Assembly (NCBI RefSeq): GCF_900102015.1
Contig: NZ_FNAT01000002.1
Location: 496,001-560,000, forward strand
Length of the DNA: 64,000 nt
From: Limimaricola pyoseonensis
GTDB taxonomy: Bacteria > Pseudomonadota > Alphaproteobacteria > Rhodobacterales > Rhodobacteraceae
Reading direction: 5' to 3'
Positions 48,805 to 59,242 of the stretch are shown piece by piece. Below the pieces are notes generated by a model that had not been told where the DNA came from, did no database searches, and saw only the letters and a list, made by a program, of their open reading frames with translations. Position numbers and translations under genes: made by a program. Within the stretch, counting starts at the first letter, position 1, and each line of letters starts with the position of its first letter.

Positions 48805-49259
48805 GCCCGCGCATTGAGCATGGCCGGCCGGCGCTGTCCACGTGCCGGGGCCGGCACGGGCGGAGAGTTGCGCCCCCCGGGGGTGCGACCGATTCGCGCA
48901 GCCCGCGCCGAAATCCGGGTCCCGAGCCTGAAACAAAGGCCGCAGATCGCTCACGGACGGGGTATTCACGGCGGTTGACGATTTGCGGCAGCGGTCCTGC
49001 GGCGCGATTTTCGTGAACTTCGTGACATTCGCGGCGCATCTCTGGGTGGAAGACGGTGCATCTCGGACCGGAACCTGCCCGCCTGCGCCGCCGGTCGGGC
49101 CGAGGGTGCGCAGAACTCGCTTTTCAAGAGGCGAAACCGTTCAACTCTCGTCACCGGGCTTGTGATGTTACGGCCGTTCCCCCGTGACGGGTCGGGGCGC
49201 AGCATGTGGTCACGTGAACCCGACGGGCTCGACCCCGTAACACAGGAAAGGGACACATC
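48805..49259. other. 455-base intergenic region with structured leader
   Basis: No convincing gene: small open frames here lack ribosome sites. The 3' part looks like the leader of the next gene. GTTACGG (49167-49173) pairs with CCGTAAC (49235-49241), and inside it GGTCG (49190-49194) with CGACC (49230-49234). CACGTG (49210-49215) is a palindrome. The composition is more even than in the flanking genes. No promoter was fixed with confidence. Confidence 0.5.
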
Positions 49260-49604
49260 ATGCGCACACTGTTTCTCGCTTTCGCCGCAGCAAGCCTGGT
49301 TGCCACCGGAGCGCCGGCGATGATTCCGGAAGACAATGCCTTCACCTCGCTGAGCCGTATCCAGGACAACACCAAGATCGTCGATGTCGGCACGGTGCGT
49401 TCGGGCGGCGACGGCGTCGTCGAACTCTACACCTTCCATGCCGGCCGCCTGGGCGACCTGATCGGCACGGAGCGCGTTCATGCCGGGGCGAACAGCGATG
49501 TCCGCATCGACACCCGCCGCCCGGTGCGTGGCGACGTGATGGCGGTGCTGAAGGTGGACGGGCAGATCGTCGCGACACACCAGTTCCGCAACATCAACCG
49601 CTAA
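49260..49604 (+). CDS. Small exported protein of unknown function
   Basis: 114 residues. Signal peptide MRTLFLAFAAASLVATGAPA, then a short beta-rich domain: FTSLSRIQDNTKIVDVGTVRSGGDGVVELYTF and MAVLKVDGQIVATHQF. No cysteines. An AGGAAAGGGAC site precedes the ATG. The product is likely periplasmic; no family recognised. It has a long structured leader and a strong hairpin after its stop, hinting at regulated or stable mRNA. Confidence 0.75.
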   Translation: MRTLFLAFAAASLVATGAPAMIPEDNAFTSLSRIQDNTKIVDVGTVRSGGDGVVELYTFHAGRLGDLIGTERVHAGANSDVRIDTRRPVRGDVMAVLKVDGQIVATHQFRNINR

Positions 49605-49629
49605 CCGGACGACAGCGCATTCGCGCAGG

Positions 49630-49662
49630 CAGGGCCGGTCCGCCACAAGCGGACCGGCCCTG
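49630..49662 (+). terminator. 14-bp perfect hairpin after small exported protein
   Basis: CAGGGCCGGTCCGC pairs with GCGGACCGGCCCTG across CACAA, 25 bases after the stop. There is no U-tract, so it may stabilise the 3' end rather than terminate. Confidence 0.6.
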
Positions 49663-49710
49663 TCCGCCCGTCCGCTGGCGTTCGACACCCGACGACCGGC
49701 CCGAACGGAA

Positions 49711-49738
49711 AAGGGGGGCGCCTCGCGGCGCCCCCCTT
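49711..49738 (-). terminator. ilvC terminator
   Basis: AAGGGGGGCGCC/GGCGCCCCCCTT, 12 bp with a 4-base loop; on the minus strand TTTTCC follows. It begins 20 bases after the ilvC stop. Confidence 0.88.
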
Positions 49739-49758
49739 CGAAATCTGCTGCCGCGCGA

Positions 49759-51378
<1,620 letters not shown>

Positions 51379-51382
<4 letters not shown>

Positions 51383-51834
51383 GCGCGCTCGACGACACCG
51401 ACCGCCGGCTGCTGCGGCTTTTGCAGGAGGACGCGGCGCGCCCGGCCTCGGAGATCGGCCGCGAGCTGGGCCTGTCGCAGCCCGCCGCCTGGCGCCGCAT
51501 CCGGCGGCTGCGCGAGATCGGCGCGCTGAAGGGGCGGCGGCTCGATCTCGACGCGGCCGCGCTGGGCTTCGGCGTCACCGTGTTCCTCGGCGTGAAGCTG
51601 GCGCGGACGGGCCGCGCCAATCTCGAGGATTTCGAGCGCGCGGTGAGCGCGATCCGCGAGGTGCAGACCGTCGAGCATGTGCTCGGGCTCTACGACTACC
51701 GGCTGCGGGTCGTCGCCCGCGACCTCGCCGATTTCGAGCGGGTGCTCAGGCGGCGGATCATGACGCTGCCGGGGATCGGCCCGGTCGAGGCCAACGTGCT
51801 TCTGTCCGAGGAACGGCTGCCCGGCCCGATCTAG
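51379..51834 (+). CDS. Lrp/AsnC-family regulator, second of a tandem pair
   Basis: 151 residues. The start [13 protein letters not shown] is identical to that of the partner before it over 13 residues, pointing to tandem duplication; the helix-turn-helix IGRELGLSQPAAWRRIRRLREIG differs more. The RAM domain has VQTVEHVLGLYDYRLRVVARDLADF. The start is GTG, overlapping the upstream stop. The stop shares CTAG with the convergent hydroxylase gene. Confidence 0.92.
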
Positions 51835-53021
51835 CGCCCCATCCCGAGGCCGAGCCGCATCACGCCGCGCCGGATCGGCCCGACATCGTGCATCACGCCG
51901 AGCCCCGCGCCGCGCAGCGCCTGCGCCACCGGCCCGCCCGCCATCGCCACCCGGTTCAGCGCGTCGATGCCGAGGCTGCGCAGCCGGATGTCGCCCTCGC
52001 GCGCCTTGGCATAGGCGTCGAGCATTGCGGGCTTGCCCAGCTCCTCGGGCTTTTCGCGCGCAAGCTCGAGCAGCGCCGCCACGTCGGCCAGCGAGGTGTT
52101 CAGACCCTGCGCGCCGATCGGCGGCATGACATGCGCGGCCTCGGCCACCAGCGCCACGCGCTGCGCCGTCAGCCGCCGCGCCGTGCGGGTGACGATCGGC
52201 CAGAGCTGCCGCCCGGTTACCAGCTTGAGCCGCCCCAGCACCCGCTCGGAGCGCGCCGTGGCCTCGATCTCGAAATCGCTCGCGGGCAGCGCGGCCAGAC
52301 GCTCGGCCTCGCGCCCCGGCTCCATCCAGATCACGGCGGAAGAGGGGCGTCCCTCGTGGTCGGGCAGCGGCACTAGCGTGAACGGCCCGCCGGAGCGGTG
52401 GATCTCGGTCGAGATGTTGTCGTGCGGCACCTCGTGCGTGACGGCAAAGGCCAGCGCCTTCTGGCCGTAGCGCCGCGTCGTCGCCGGGATGGAGCAGGCC
52501 GCGCGCACCGGCGAATCGCGCCCGTCGGCGGCCACCAGCAGCTTGGCCGCGACGCAGGCGCCGTCGCTCAGCCGCACCATCACCCGGTCGTCGCGCGGCG
52601 TCTGACCGGCGAAGCCGGTGCCGGCGCGGAACGCGGCATTGTCCATCTCTTCGATCCGTGCCGCCATCTCGCGGCGCAGAAGCCAGTTCGGGACGTTCCA
52701 GCCGAAGGGCAGGGGGCCGAGATCGGCGGCGTCGAAGTCGCGCGTGACCGGCCCGCGCGGCCCGGCCTCGACGATGCGCATGACCTGCAGTGGCATGGCG
52801 TGCGGGTCGAGCCGGTCCCAGATGCCGGCCTGCTCGAGCAGTTCGCGGGCGGGCTGCAGGAAGGCGGTGGAGCGCAGATCGGCGCCCTCGTCGGCCGCCT
52901 CCTGCACCGGCGGGGCCGGATCGACGCAAAGCACCGAGAAGCCGGCCGCGCCGAAGGCCGCCGTGGCCGCGAGACCGGCGACGCCGCCGCCGGAGATCAG
53001 GATGTCGACATGCTGGGTCAT
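51831..53021 (-). CDS. UbiH/UbiF-family FAD monooxygenase
   Basis: 396 residues. N-terminal Rossmann motif ILISGGGVAGLAATAAFGAAG, the DG motif LLVAADGRDSPVR and the FAD/NADPH-binding GD-type block RVALVAEAAHVMPPIGAQGLNTSLAD (here VAEAAH where VGDAAH is usual). Such enzymes hydroxylate the ubiquinone ring; which position this one modifies cannot be told. Start at 53021. The stop shares CTAG with the second Lrp gene, and the HAD phosphatase gene is just upstream on the same strand. Confidence 0.88.
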   Translation of the reverse strand: MTQHVDILISGGGVAGLAATAAFGAAGFSVLCVDPAPPVQEAADEGADLRSTAFLQPARELLEQAGIWDRLDPHAMPLQVMRIVEAGPRGPVTRDFDAADLGPLPFGWNVPNWLLRREMAARIEEMDNAAFRAGTGFAGQTPRDDRVMVRLSDGACVAAKLLVAADGRDSPVRAACSIPATTRRYGQKALAFAVTHEVPHDNISTEIHRSGGPFTLVPLPDHEGRPSSAVIWMEPGREAERLAALPASDFEIEATARSERVLGRLKLVTGRQLWPIVTRTARRLTAQRVALVAEAAHVMPPIGAQGLNTSLADVAALLELAREKPEELGKPAMLDAYAKAREGDIRLRSLGIDALNRVAMAGGPVAQALRGAGLGVMHDVGPIRRGVMRLGLGMGR

Positions 53022-53058
53022 GGCGTTGAGATAGGCCGGGACGGGGCGCAGGGAAAGC

Positions 53059-53718
53059 TCAGACCAGCTGCGACAGAAAGCCCGCGAGGTCGTCGGTGTG
53101 GTGGTGGATGTGATCGGCCCGCGTCGCCTCGGGCGGCCCGACGAGAACGGTGCGCATCCCCATCGCGTGCGGCACGGCGAGGTTGCGCGGGTCGTCCTCG
53201 AACATCGCGCCTTGGTCGGGGGCGAGATCGTCGAGCGCGAAGACCGCCTCGAAGGCGGCGCGCTCGGGCTTCGGCACGAGGCCGGCATGCTCGACGCCGT
53301 AGACCGCGTCGAACACGCCCGTGAGCCCGCGCGCCTTCAGCACCTGCAGCGCGTAAGGTCTCGTGCCATTGGTGTAGACGATGCGGCGGCCGGGCAGGGC
53401 GGCGATGGCGGCGGCCAGCGCCGGGTCGGCCTCAAGCGCGCCGAAGTCGATCTCGTGCACGTCGCGCAAAAAGTCGTCGGCGGGCAGACCGTGTTCGGCC
53501 ATCAGCCCGGCCAGCGTGGTGCCGTAGCGCGTCCAGTAGTCGGCGCGCAGCCGGTCGGCCTCGGCGTCGTCGATCGACAGCTCGCGCCGCATCCAGGCCC
53601 GCATCCTGACCTCGATCTGGTCGAAGAGCCGCATCCGGGGCGGGTAGAGCGTGTTGTCGAGGTCGAAGACCCAGGCACGCACATGCGAAAAGTCGGTCGG
53701 GAAGGGGAGGCTGGTCAT
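53059..53718 (-). CDS. HAD-family pyrimidine 5'-nucleotidase (SDT1/PpaX-like)
   Basis: 219 residues. HAD motif I VFDLDNTLYPP (nucleophile Asp and second Asp), motif II VYTNGTRPYA, motif III Lys in PKPERAAFE, motif IV MFEDDPRNLAVPHAMGM. The LDNTLYPP form with a helical cap matches Sdt1-type nucleotidases that dephosphorylate UMP or CMP. It precedes the UbiH-type gene by 37 bases on the same strand; pairing is probably only transcriptional. Confidence 0.9.
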   Translation of the reverse strand: MTSLPFPTDFSHVRAWVFDLDNTLYPPRMRLFDQIEVRMRAWMRRELSIDDAEADRLRADYWTRYGTTLAGLMAEHGLPADDFLRDVHEIDFGALEADPALAAAIAALPGRRIVYTNGTRPYALQVLKARGLTGVFDAVYGVEHAGLVPKPERAAFEAVFALDDLAPDQGAMFEDDPRNLAVPHAMGMRTVLVGPPEATRADHIHHHTDDLAGFLSQLV

Positions 53719-53829
53719 GGCGCGACCCTAGGCGCGGGCGCGGTCGGGGTCCAGCGGCGGCGGGCGGTTCGGCTTGATCGTCCCGCGCCCATGGGGGTAT
53801 CGTCGCAAGACCCCAAGGAAAGCCCGCGG

Positions 53830-54483
53830 ATGCAGGACACCAGACCCTCGCAGAAGGATGCCTACGGGCTGATCCTCGACTCGATCGACGGCGGCATCTA
53901 CCGCCCCGGCGACCGGCTGGTCGAAAGCGAGCTGGCCGACCGCTTCGGCGTGTCGCGCACGCCCGTGCGCGAGGCGCTGCAGCGCCTCGAGACGCAGGGC
54001 ATGCTGAGCCGCGACGGCCGTTCGCTGATCGTCGCCTCGCTCGACCACACGCAGCTGGCCGAGCTCTACGTGGTGCGCGGCGAGCTCGAGGGGCTGGCGG
54101 CGCGCCTCGCGGCGCGCCATGCCGCGCCCGAGGAGGTCCGCGTGCTGCGCGACATGCTCGAGGCCGACCAGGCGCTGGTGAACGACCCGCAGGCGCTCAG
54201 CCGTGCCAACCGGCGCTTCCACAAGCAGATCCATCTCGCCAGCCACAACCGCTTCCTGGTGCGGCAGCTCGACCTCGTGCACCGCTCCATGGCGCTCCTG
54301 GCCTCGACCTCGCTCGCGGCCGAAGGGCGCGGGCGCGGCGCACTGGACGAGCACCGGGCGATCGTCGAGGCGATCGAGGCGGGCGACGGCGACGCCGCCG
54401 ACCGGGCGGTGCGCGACCACATCTCGCGCGCCTTCGTCACCCGGCTGAAGCTCGATGCGGCGAAGGTCGAGGCGGCGGAGTGA
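53830..54483 (+). CDS. GntR-family regulator with FCD domain
   Basis: 217 residues. The winged helix-turn-helix (GGIYRPGDRLVESELADRFGVSRTPVREALQRLE) is followed by an all-helical FCD effector domain with the metal/ligand residues spread over VVRGELEGLAARLAA, NRRFHKQIHLASHN and HISRAF. Such regulators sense small carboxylic acids. The target is not clear; the HAD gene is divergent. The last 47 bases overlap the end of the convergent glycosyltransferase gene. Confidence 0.93.
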   Translation: MQDTRPSQKDAYGLILDSIDGGIYRPGDRLVESELADRFGVSRTPVREALQRLETQGMLSRDGRSLIVASLDHTQLAELYVVRGELEGLAARLAARHAAPEEVRVLRDMLEADQALVNDPQALSRANRRFHKQIHLASHNRFLVRQLDLVHRSMALLASTSLAAEGRGRGALDEHRAIVEAIEAGDGDAADRAVRDHISRAFVTRLKLDAAKVEAAE

Positions 54484-56155
54484 CCCGGTCGGGCCGCTCC
54501 GGCCCGAAGACGCCGTGCCTGGTCTTGTCCCAGTGGAAGGGGCGCAGCAGCAGCTCGAACATCGCGCGCCAGAAGGCCAGCGTGGCCAGCGGAAAGTAGA
54601 CCTGCAGCGCCAACGCCCAGAGCGCGAGCTTCGGCCGGCCCGCCCGCGCGGCCCCGAGCGCCGCGACCGCCAGCGTCACCATCTCGGCCCCGAGGAACAG
54701 CCCGACGAGGGCCAGCCCCGTGCCGGGCGGCAGCCAGGGCGCGGCGGGGTGCGGCAGGCCGAAGGTCAGAAGCCAGAAGGACCACAGCATCGGCGCCAGA
54801 GCGAACTGAGCGAGCGTGCCCAGAAACAGCAGCTGCAGCCCGAGGCAGCGTTTCGCGCCCAGCTCGCGCCACAGCCGCCCGGGGTCGCGCATCGCCACGC
54901 CCCAGCACATCGCGTAGCCCTTGAGCCAGCGCGAACGCTGCCGCACCCAGGGCCAGAGCCGGGCATTGGCCTCTTCGCGGGTGACGGTGTCGATCACCTC
55001 GGTCCGGTAGCCGCGGCGTGCCAGCCTGATGCCGAGATCGGCATCCTCGGTGACGTTGTGCGCGTCCCAGCCGCCGACCTCCTCGATCACGTGGCGGCGC
55101 AGGAACAGGGTGGTGCCGCCCAGCGGCAGCACCAGCCCCAGACGCTGCAGGCCCGGCAGCATCACCCGGAACCACATCGCGTATTCCAGCGTGAAGCAGC
55201 GCGCGATCCAGTTGCTGCGCGGGTTGTAGAAGTCGAGCACGCCTTGCAGGCAGGCCAGCCGCGGATCCGCATGGGCAAAGCGCGCCGCGACGCGCAGCAG
55301 CTGGTCGGGTGCCGGCGCATCCTCGGCGTCGTAGACGGCGACGATGGTGCCGCGCGCCCCTTCGAGCGCGAAGTTCAGCGCGCGCGGCTTGGTGCGGATC
55401 CGGCCTTCGGGCACCTCCACGACCCGCGCCCAGTGCGGCAGCGCGATCTGCGCGAGCGCCTCGAGCGTGGTCGTGTCGCGGGCCTCGACGGCAAGCCGCA
55501 GCTCCAGCCGGTCGCGCGGGTAGTCGAGCCGGCCGAGCCGGACCAGAAGGCGTTCGGCCACCCGCTCCTCGCGGTGCAGCGGCACCAGCAGCGTGACCAG
55601 CGGCAGCTGCTCGGGCGGCACCGCCGGCAGCTCGGTCCGGGCCGGGCCGCCGCGCAGGGTGGCGAGCGCGGCCGCGGCCTTGAGGCCGGCATTCATGAGC
55701 AGGCACAGCGCGCAGAGCGCGGCCAGCAGCGTCAGCGCCGGGCCGGGCGCGAGGATGACCGTGAGCGTGCCGACCAAGGCGAGCGCCGCCGCGACGCCGC
55801 GGGCGAGCCGCGGGTCCAACGCCCGGGCGCTATGCCCCCAGGCGGTGCGGGTCTCGGCGCGCAGGATGCGGGCCGGGTCGAGATAGGGGCGCAGGGCGGT
55901 CTCGATCGTCGCGGCATCGCATGGCGCCCAGTGGCAGGGCCGCAGCGGCGCCACCAGCGCCCGTGCCGCCGCATCCGGCGGGCCGGCGCACAGGATCACG
56001 GTGGTGCCGCCGGCGCGGCGCCATGGCAGCAGGCCCGCCGCGAGGCAGGCGCGCGCGCCCAGGCGCCGCACCAGCCGCGGATCGGGTGGGCAGGTCAGCG
56101 GGCAGACCAGCGGGTCGGGCCGGCCGGACGATTCTGATCGGTTGCCTGCGCGCAT
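54437..56155 (-). CDS. Membrane glycosyltransferase family 2 (cellulose-synthase-like)
   Basis: 572 residues. A GT2 catalytic domain (about 180-400) has LVTLLVPLHREERVAERLL, the Asp pair AVYDAEDAPAP, the TED motif HNVTEDADLGIRLARRG, and QRSRWLKGY, the QxxRW block of processive beta-glycosyltransferases. Two or more membrane helices precede the domain (about 115-165) and several follow. It probably makes a cell-surface polysaccharide or glycan; no partner genes are near. I prefer ATG 56155, with GGGAGG nine bases upstream, over 56185. Overlaps the GntR gene end. Confidence 0.88.
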   Translation of the reverse strand: MRAGNRSESSGRPDPLVCPLTCPPDPRLVRRLGARACLAAGLLPWRRAGGTTVILCAGPPDAAARALVAPLRPCHWAPCDAATIETALRPYLDPARILRAETRTAWGHSARALDPRLARGVAAALALVGTLTVILAPGPALTLLAALCALCLLMNAGLKAAAALATLRGGPARTELPAVPPEQLPLVTLLVPLHREERVAERLLVRLGRLDYPRDRLELRLAVEARDTTTLEALAQIALPHWARVVEVPEGRIRTKPRALNFALEGARGTIVAVYDAEDAPAPDQLLRVAARFAHADPRLACLQGVLDFYNPRSNWIARCFTLEYAMWFRVMLPGLQRLGLVLPLGGTTLFLRRHVIEEVGGWDAHNVTEDADLGIRLARRGYRTEVIDTVTREEANARLWPWVRQRSRWLKGYAMCWGVAMRDPGRLWRELGAKRCLGLQLLFLGTLAQFALAPMLWSFWLLTFGLPHPAAPWLPPGTGLALVGLFLGAEMVTLAVAALGAARAGRPKLALWALALQVYFPLATLAFWRAMFELLLRPFHWDKTRHGVFGPERPDRVTPPPRPSPHRASAG

Positions 56156-56212
56156 GGGGCTCGCCCTCCCGGGGGTCGCCGCCATGCTGCGAGGCGTTCG
56201 GTTAACGCGCGG

Positions 56213-57388
56213 TTAAGCCTCGGCGGAGGCCGATTTGCGCTGCGCCATCGCCTCGGCGAAGCGCTCGAACAGGTAGTAGCTGTCCTGCGGGCCGGGGCTG
56301 GCTTCGGGGTGGTACTGCACCGAGAAGACCGGGCGGTCGGTCATGCGGATGCCGCAGTTCGAGCCGTCGAACAGCGAAACATGGGTCTCGACCACGTTCT
56401 TGGGCAGCGACTGGCTGTCGACGGTGAAGCCGTGGTTCATCGAGGTGATCTCGACCTTGCCGGTCTCGCGGTCCTTCACCGGGTGGTTCGCGCCGTGATG
56501 GCCGTGGTTCATCTTCACGGTCTGCGCGCCCAGCGCCCGGGCCAGCATCTGGTGGCCGAGGCAGATCCCGAAGACCGGGATGTCCGAGCGGTCGAGCACG
56601 CCCTTGATCGCCGGCACGGCATAGGCGCCGGTCGCGGCCGGGTCGCCCGGACCGTTCGACAGGAACAGCCCGTCGGGCTCGAGCGCGAGGATCTCGTCGG
56701 TGGTGGCGGTCGCCGGCAGCACCGTCACCTCGCAGCCGGCCGAGGCGAGGCTGCGCAGGATGTTGCGCTTGGCGCCGTAATCCACGGCGACGACCTTGTG
56801 GCGCGGCTTGTCGAGCTTCTTGAAGCCGTCCGGCCAGGCCCAGCGCATCTCGTCCCAGCGGTAGGACTGGACGCAGCTCACCTCCTTGGCGAGGTCGAGG
56901 CCGACGAGGCCTTCGAAGGCGCGCGCCTGCGCCACCAGCGCCTCAATGTCGAACTCGCCGTCGGGGTTGTGCTCGATCGCGACATGCGGCGCGCCCTGCT
57001 GGCGGATCGCCCGGGTCAGGCGGCGGGTGTCGATGCCGCCCATGCCGATCCGGCCGCGCCGGGCGAGCCAGTTCGACAGCGTGTCGGTGGCGCGCCAGTT
57101 CGACGGCTCGGTCGGCGACCAGCGCACGATCATCGCGGCGGCGACCGGATCGGCGGCCTCCTCGTCCTCCTCGGTGGTGCCGGTGTTGCCGACATGCGGG
57201 AAGGTGAAGGTCACGACCTGGCCCGCATAGGAGGGGTCGGTCATGATTTCCTGATAGCCGGTCATGGCGGTGTTGAAGCACAGCTCCGCGGTGGTGCGGC
57301 CCGGTGCCCCGAAGCCTTCGCCGTAGAACACGGTGCCGTCTGCCAGGGCGAGGCAGGCGGTCGGCTTGCCGGTATCGGTCATCGGCAT
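56213..57388 (-). CDS. carA: Carbamoyl-phosphate synthase small subunit
   Basis: 391 residues. N-terminal half ACLALADGTVFYGEGFG, ELCFNTAMTGYQEIMTDPSY, GIDTRRLTRAIRQQG; glutaminase half with the nucleophile Cys in VFGICLGHQMLARALG, FLSNGPGDPA and VQYHPEASPGP. It supplies ammonia for carbamoyl phosphate, used for pyrimidines and arginine. carB is not in the window. CAGGAG lies before the ATG. Divergent from the yqeY-like gene. Confidence 0.98.
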   Translation of the reverse strand: MPMTDTGKPTACLALADGTVFYGEGFGAPGRTTAELCFNTAMTGYQEIMTDPSYAGQVVTFTFPHVGNTGTTEEDEEAADPVAAAMIVRWSPTEPSNWRATDTLSNWLARRGRIGMGGIDTRRLTRAIRQQGAPHVAIEHNPDGEFDIEALVAQARAFEGLVGLDLAKEVSCVQSYRWDEMRWAWPDGFKKLDKPRHKVVAVDYGAKRNILRSLASAGCEVTVLPATATTDEILALEPDGLFLSNGPGDPAATGAYAVPAIKGVLDRSDIPVFGICLGHQMLARALGAQTVKMNHGHHGANHPVKDRETGKVEITSMNHGFTVDSQSLPKNVVETHVSLFDGSNCGIRMTDRPVFSVQYHPEASPGPQDSYYLFERFAEAMAQRKSASAEA

Positions 57389-57538
57389 GGCGGCGTACTC
57401 CTGTTCCGAAATTCGACGCTTCCTAGGCGTCAGTCGGGCGAGAATCAAGACGCAGCGTCGCCCGCCGGCCGAGTTGTCAGCCCCGGTCCGAACCGGTAGT
57501 TTGTGCGCTTGTGTCTGCAACAACCCGGAACCGATCCG

Positions 57539-57997
57539 ATGACCCTGCGCGACAAGATCAACGCGGCCCTCAGGGGCGCGATGAAAGCCAAGGAGACCGA
57601 GCGGCTCTCGACGCTGCGTCTCATCAACGCCGCGATCAAGGACCGCGACATCGCCGCCCGGGGCGAAGGCGAGGACGGGCTGGTGCCCGATGACGTCGTG
57701 CTCGCGATCCTCGCCAAGATGGTCAAGCAGCGCCAGGACAGCGCGCGGGCCTATGACGAGGCCGGGCGGATCGAGCTGGCCGAGAAGGAGCGCGCCGAGA
57801 TCGCGGTGATCGAGGAGTTCCTGCCTCGCCCGCTGAGCGAGGCCGAGACTAAGGCCGCCGTCGACGAGGCGATCGCCGAGACCGGCGCCGACTCGATCCG
57901 CGACATGGGCAAGGTCATGGCGGCGCTGAAGGCGCGCTATGCGGGGCGGATGGATTTCGCCCGGATCGGGCCGATGGTGCGCGAGCGGCTGGGCTGA
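57539..57997 (+). CDS. GatB/YqeY-domain protein
   Basis: 152 residues, entirely the YqeY domain: LRDKINAALRGAMKAKETERLSTLRLINAAIKD, LAKMVKQRQDSARAYDEAGR, IEEFLPRPLSEAE and the closing DMGKVMAALKARYAGRMDFA. It resembles the tRNA-binding tail of GatB and is often encoded next to carA. Its exact role is unknown; tRNA contact is inferred. The ATG gives the canonical MTLRDKI. Confidence 0.93.
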   Translation: MTLRDKINAALRGAMKAKETERLSTLRLINAAIKDRDIAARGEGEDGLVPDDVVLAILAKMVKQRQDSARAYDEAGRIELAEKERAEIAVIEEFLPRPLSEAETKAAVDEAIAETGADSIRDMGKVMAALKARYAGRMDFARIGPMVRERLG

Positions 57998-58079
57998 GGC
58001 CGGGCCAAGCGCGGACCCGGGCCGGAACGCGATGCGGCATGCGAGGGTTCTCTCCACGTCTCAACGATGGAGGATGAGC

Positions 58080-58262
58080 ATGCCGGCACAATCCAAGGCG
58101 CAGCAGAAGGCGGCCGGGGCGGCGCTCGCGGCGAAGCGGGGCGAGGCCAAGGTCGGCGACCTGCAGGGCGCGTCTAAGGAAATGTATGACGAGATGAGCG
58201 AGAGCCAGCTCGAGGATCTCGCGCAGACCAGCCGCGAAGACCTGCCCGACAAGAAGGGCTGA
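58080..58262 (+). CDS. DUF3008-like small protein
   Basis: 60 residues, hydrophilic and helical: MPAQSKAQQKAAGAALAAKR, then SKEMYDEMSESQLEDLAQT and a DLPDKKG end. This matches DUF3008, a short family in alphaproteobacteria with a KMYKSMSESELxDFA pattern. GGAGG lies six bases before this ATG. Function unknown; it may be a stress protein. Confidence 0.8.
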   Translation: MPAQSKAQQKAAGAALAAKRGEAKVGDLQGASKEMYDEMSESQLEDLAQTSREDLPDKKG

Positions 58263-58332
58263 GGGCGCCGCCGCCCGCCTCGCCTTCCGTGCCCCCCGGC
58301 GCCCGCTGACGGGCGCGGGGGACGAGACCGAA

Positions 58333-58365
58333 ACGGCCCGCCCCCTCTTCCGGGTGGCGGGCCGT
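58333..58365 (-). terminator. Terminator after the 50-residue gene
   Basis: ACGGCCCGCC and GGCGGGCCGT pair over 10 bp across a 13-base loop; on the minus strand TTTCGG follows, so it suits the minus-strand small gene ahead of it. Confidence 0.6.
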
Positions 58366-58409
58366 GTCATGGAACACTGTGTACCGGGAACGCTCCGACG
58401 GGGCCGGCC

Positions 58410-58562
58410 TCAGCGGCGTCGGCGGTCGTCGGCGGGGATCGGGATCGGCCGGTAGTCGGGCTGCGGCTGCGGCAGCACCGCGTCGGCGAGACCGGCGAGG
58501 ATCGAGCGGCCCCGCTCGGCCAGCTTGCGGATCGTCTCGATCGGGTCGTTGCGCTTGGACAT
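58410..58562 (-). CDS. 50-residue protein of unknown function
   Basis: A short gene: MSKRNDPIETIRKLAERGRS, then ILAGLADAVLPQP and a Pro/Arg-rich end IPIPADDRRRR. GGAGG lies seven bases before the ATG and a terminator follows the stop, so it is a plausible real gene of its own. An amphipathic N-terminal helix with a Pro-rich basic tail is visible, no known domain. It lies 95 bases downstream of the DUF2244 gene on the same strand. Confidence 0.6.
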   Translation of the reverse strand: MSKRNDPIETIRKLAERGRSILAGLADAVLPQPQPDYRPIPIPADDRRRR

Positions 58563-58657
58563 ATCGAATCCTCCGTTGTCATGAAAATGCCCGCTTATCG
58601 GCCCGGGTTCCATGACGACGTCGCGACGCGGCGTCCGGTCGCGGCTTCCCGCCGGTG

Positions 58658-59161
58658 TCAGGCCGCGCGCAGCCGGTCGAGCAGGGGCTGCAGCTCCGCG
58701 GCCAGCGCGCGCCGCTCCTCCTCGCTCAGGAAGGCGCCGAGCTCGACCTCGCGGCCGGCGCCGTGCAGCGTCAGATAGGCCGGGACCGGGCCGCCCGTCT
58801 CGTGCAGCGTCAGCCGCACCCAGTAGGGATCGGCCTCCCAGCTCTGGTCCGGGCCGCGGGGGTTGTGGCGCACCAGCCGCAGCCGCCCCGGGCCGATCTC
58901 GAGCCGCTCCAGCACGCTGCCGTCGCGGTAGCTGCGCATCAAGGCCCACCAGATCGCCGCCACGGCCGCCACGAGGAAGGGCAGGAGCCCCCACAGGACG
59001 GGCGATCCGAGCACCGCCAGAAGCGGCAGCGTCACCAGCGCGGCGGTGGCGGCGATGAAGCGCACGAAGTCGCGCTTGGGCAGCGAGCGGTAGGGCCAGA
59101 GGTCGATCTCGGCCACGAGCGGGCCGGTCTCGGCCGGGCGCCGGGTCCATTGATAGGGCAT
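58658..59161 (-). CDS. DUF2244 membrane protein
   Basis: 167 residues with two membrane helices (about residues 38-72: FIAATAALVTLPLLAVLGS, LWGLLPFLVAAVAAIWWAL) and a soluble C-terminal half with GRLRLVRHNPRGPDQSWEADPYWVRL and FLSEEERRALAAELQPLL. DUF2244 genes are commonly found beside ctaD or other oxidase genes in alphaproteobacteria; a role in oxidase assembly is only suggested. A terminator separates it from ctaD upstream. Confidence 0.88.
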   Translation of the reverse strand: MPYQWTRRPAETGPLVAEIDLWPYRSLPKRDFVRFIAATAALVTLPLLAVLGSPVLWGLLPFLVAAVAAIWWALMRSYRDGSVLERLEIGPGRLRLVRHNPRGPDQSWEADPYWVRLTLHETGGPVPAYLTLHGAGREVELGAFLSEEERRALAAELQPLLDRLRAA

Positions 59162-59188
59162 GTGGGGGATCTTCGCGGGGAAATGAAG

Positions 59189-59216
59189 AAGGGCCCGGCG
59201 TTGCGGCCGGGCCCTT
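59189..59216 (-). terminator. ctaD terminator
   Basis: AAGGGCCCGGC pairs perfectly with GCCGGGCCCTT across GTTGCG. On the minus strand the hairpin is followed by CTTCATTT. It lies 26 bases after the ctaD stop. Confidence 0.85.
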
Positions 59217-59242
59217 CCTGTCTGTCGCGTCGCGGGCCGGCC

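Noticed and set aside
48983-49165. Small plus-strand open frames in the 48.8-49.26 kb spacer
   Set aside because: No ribosome site, no hydrophobic or domain pattern, and codon use unlike neighbouring genes.
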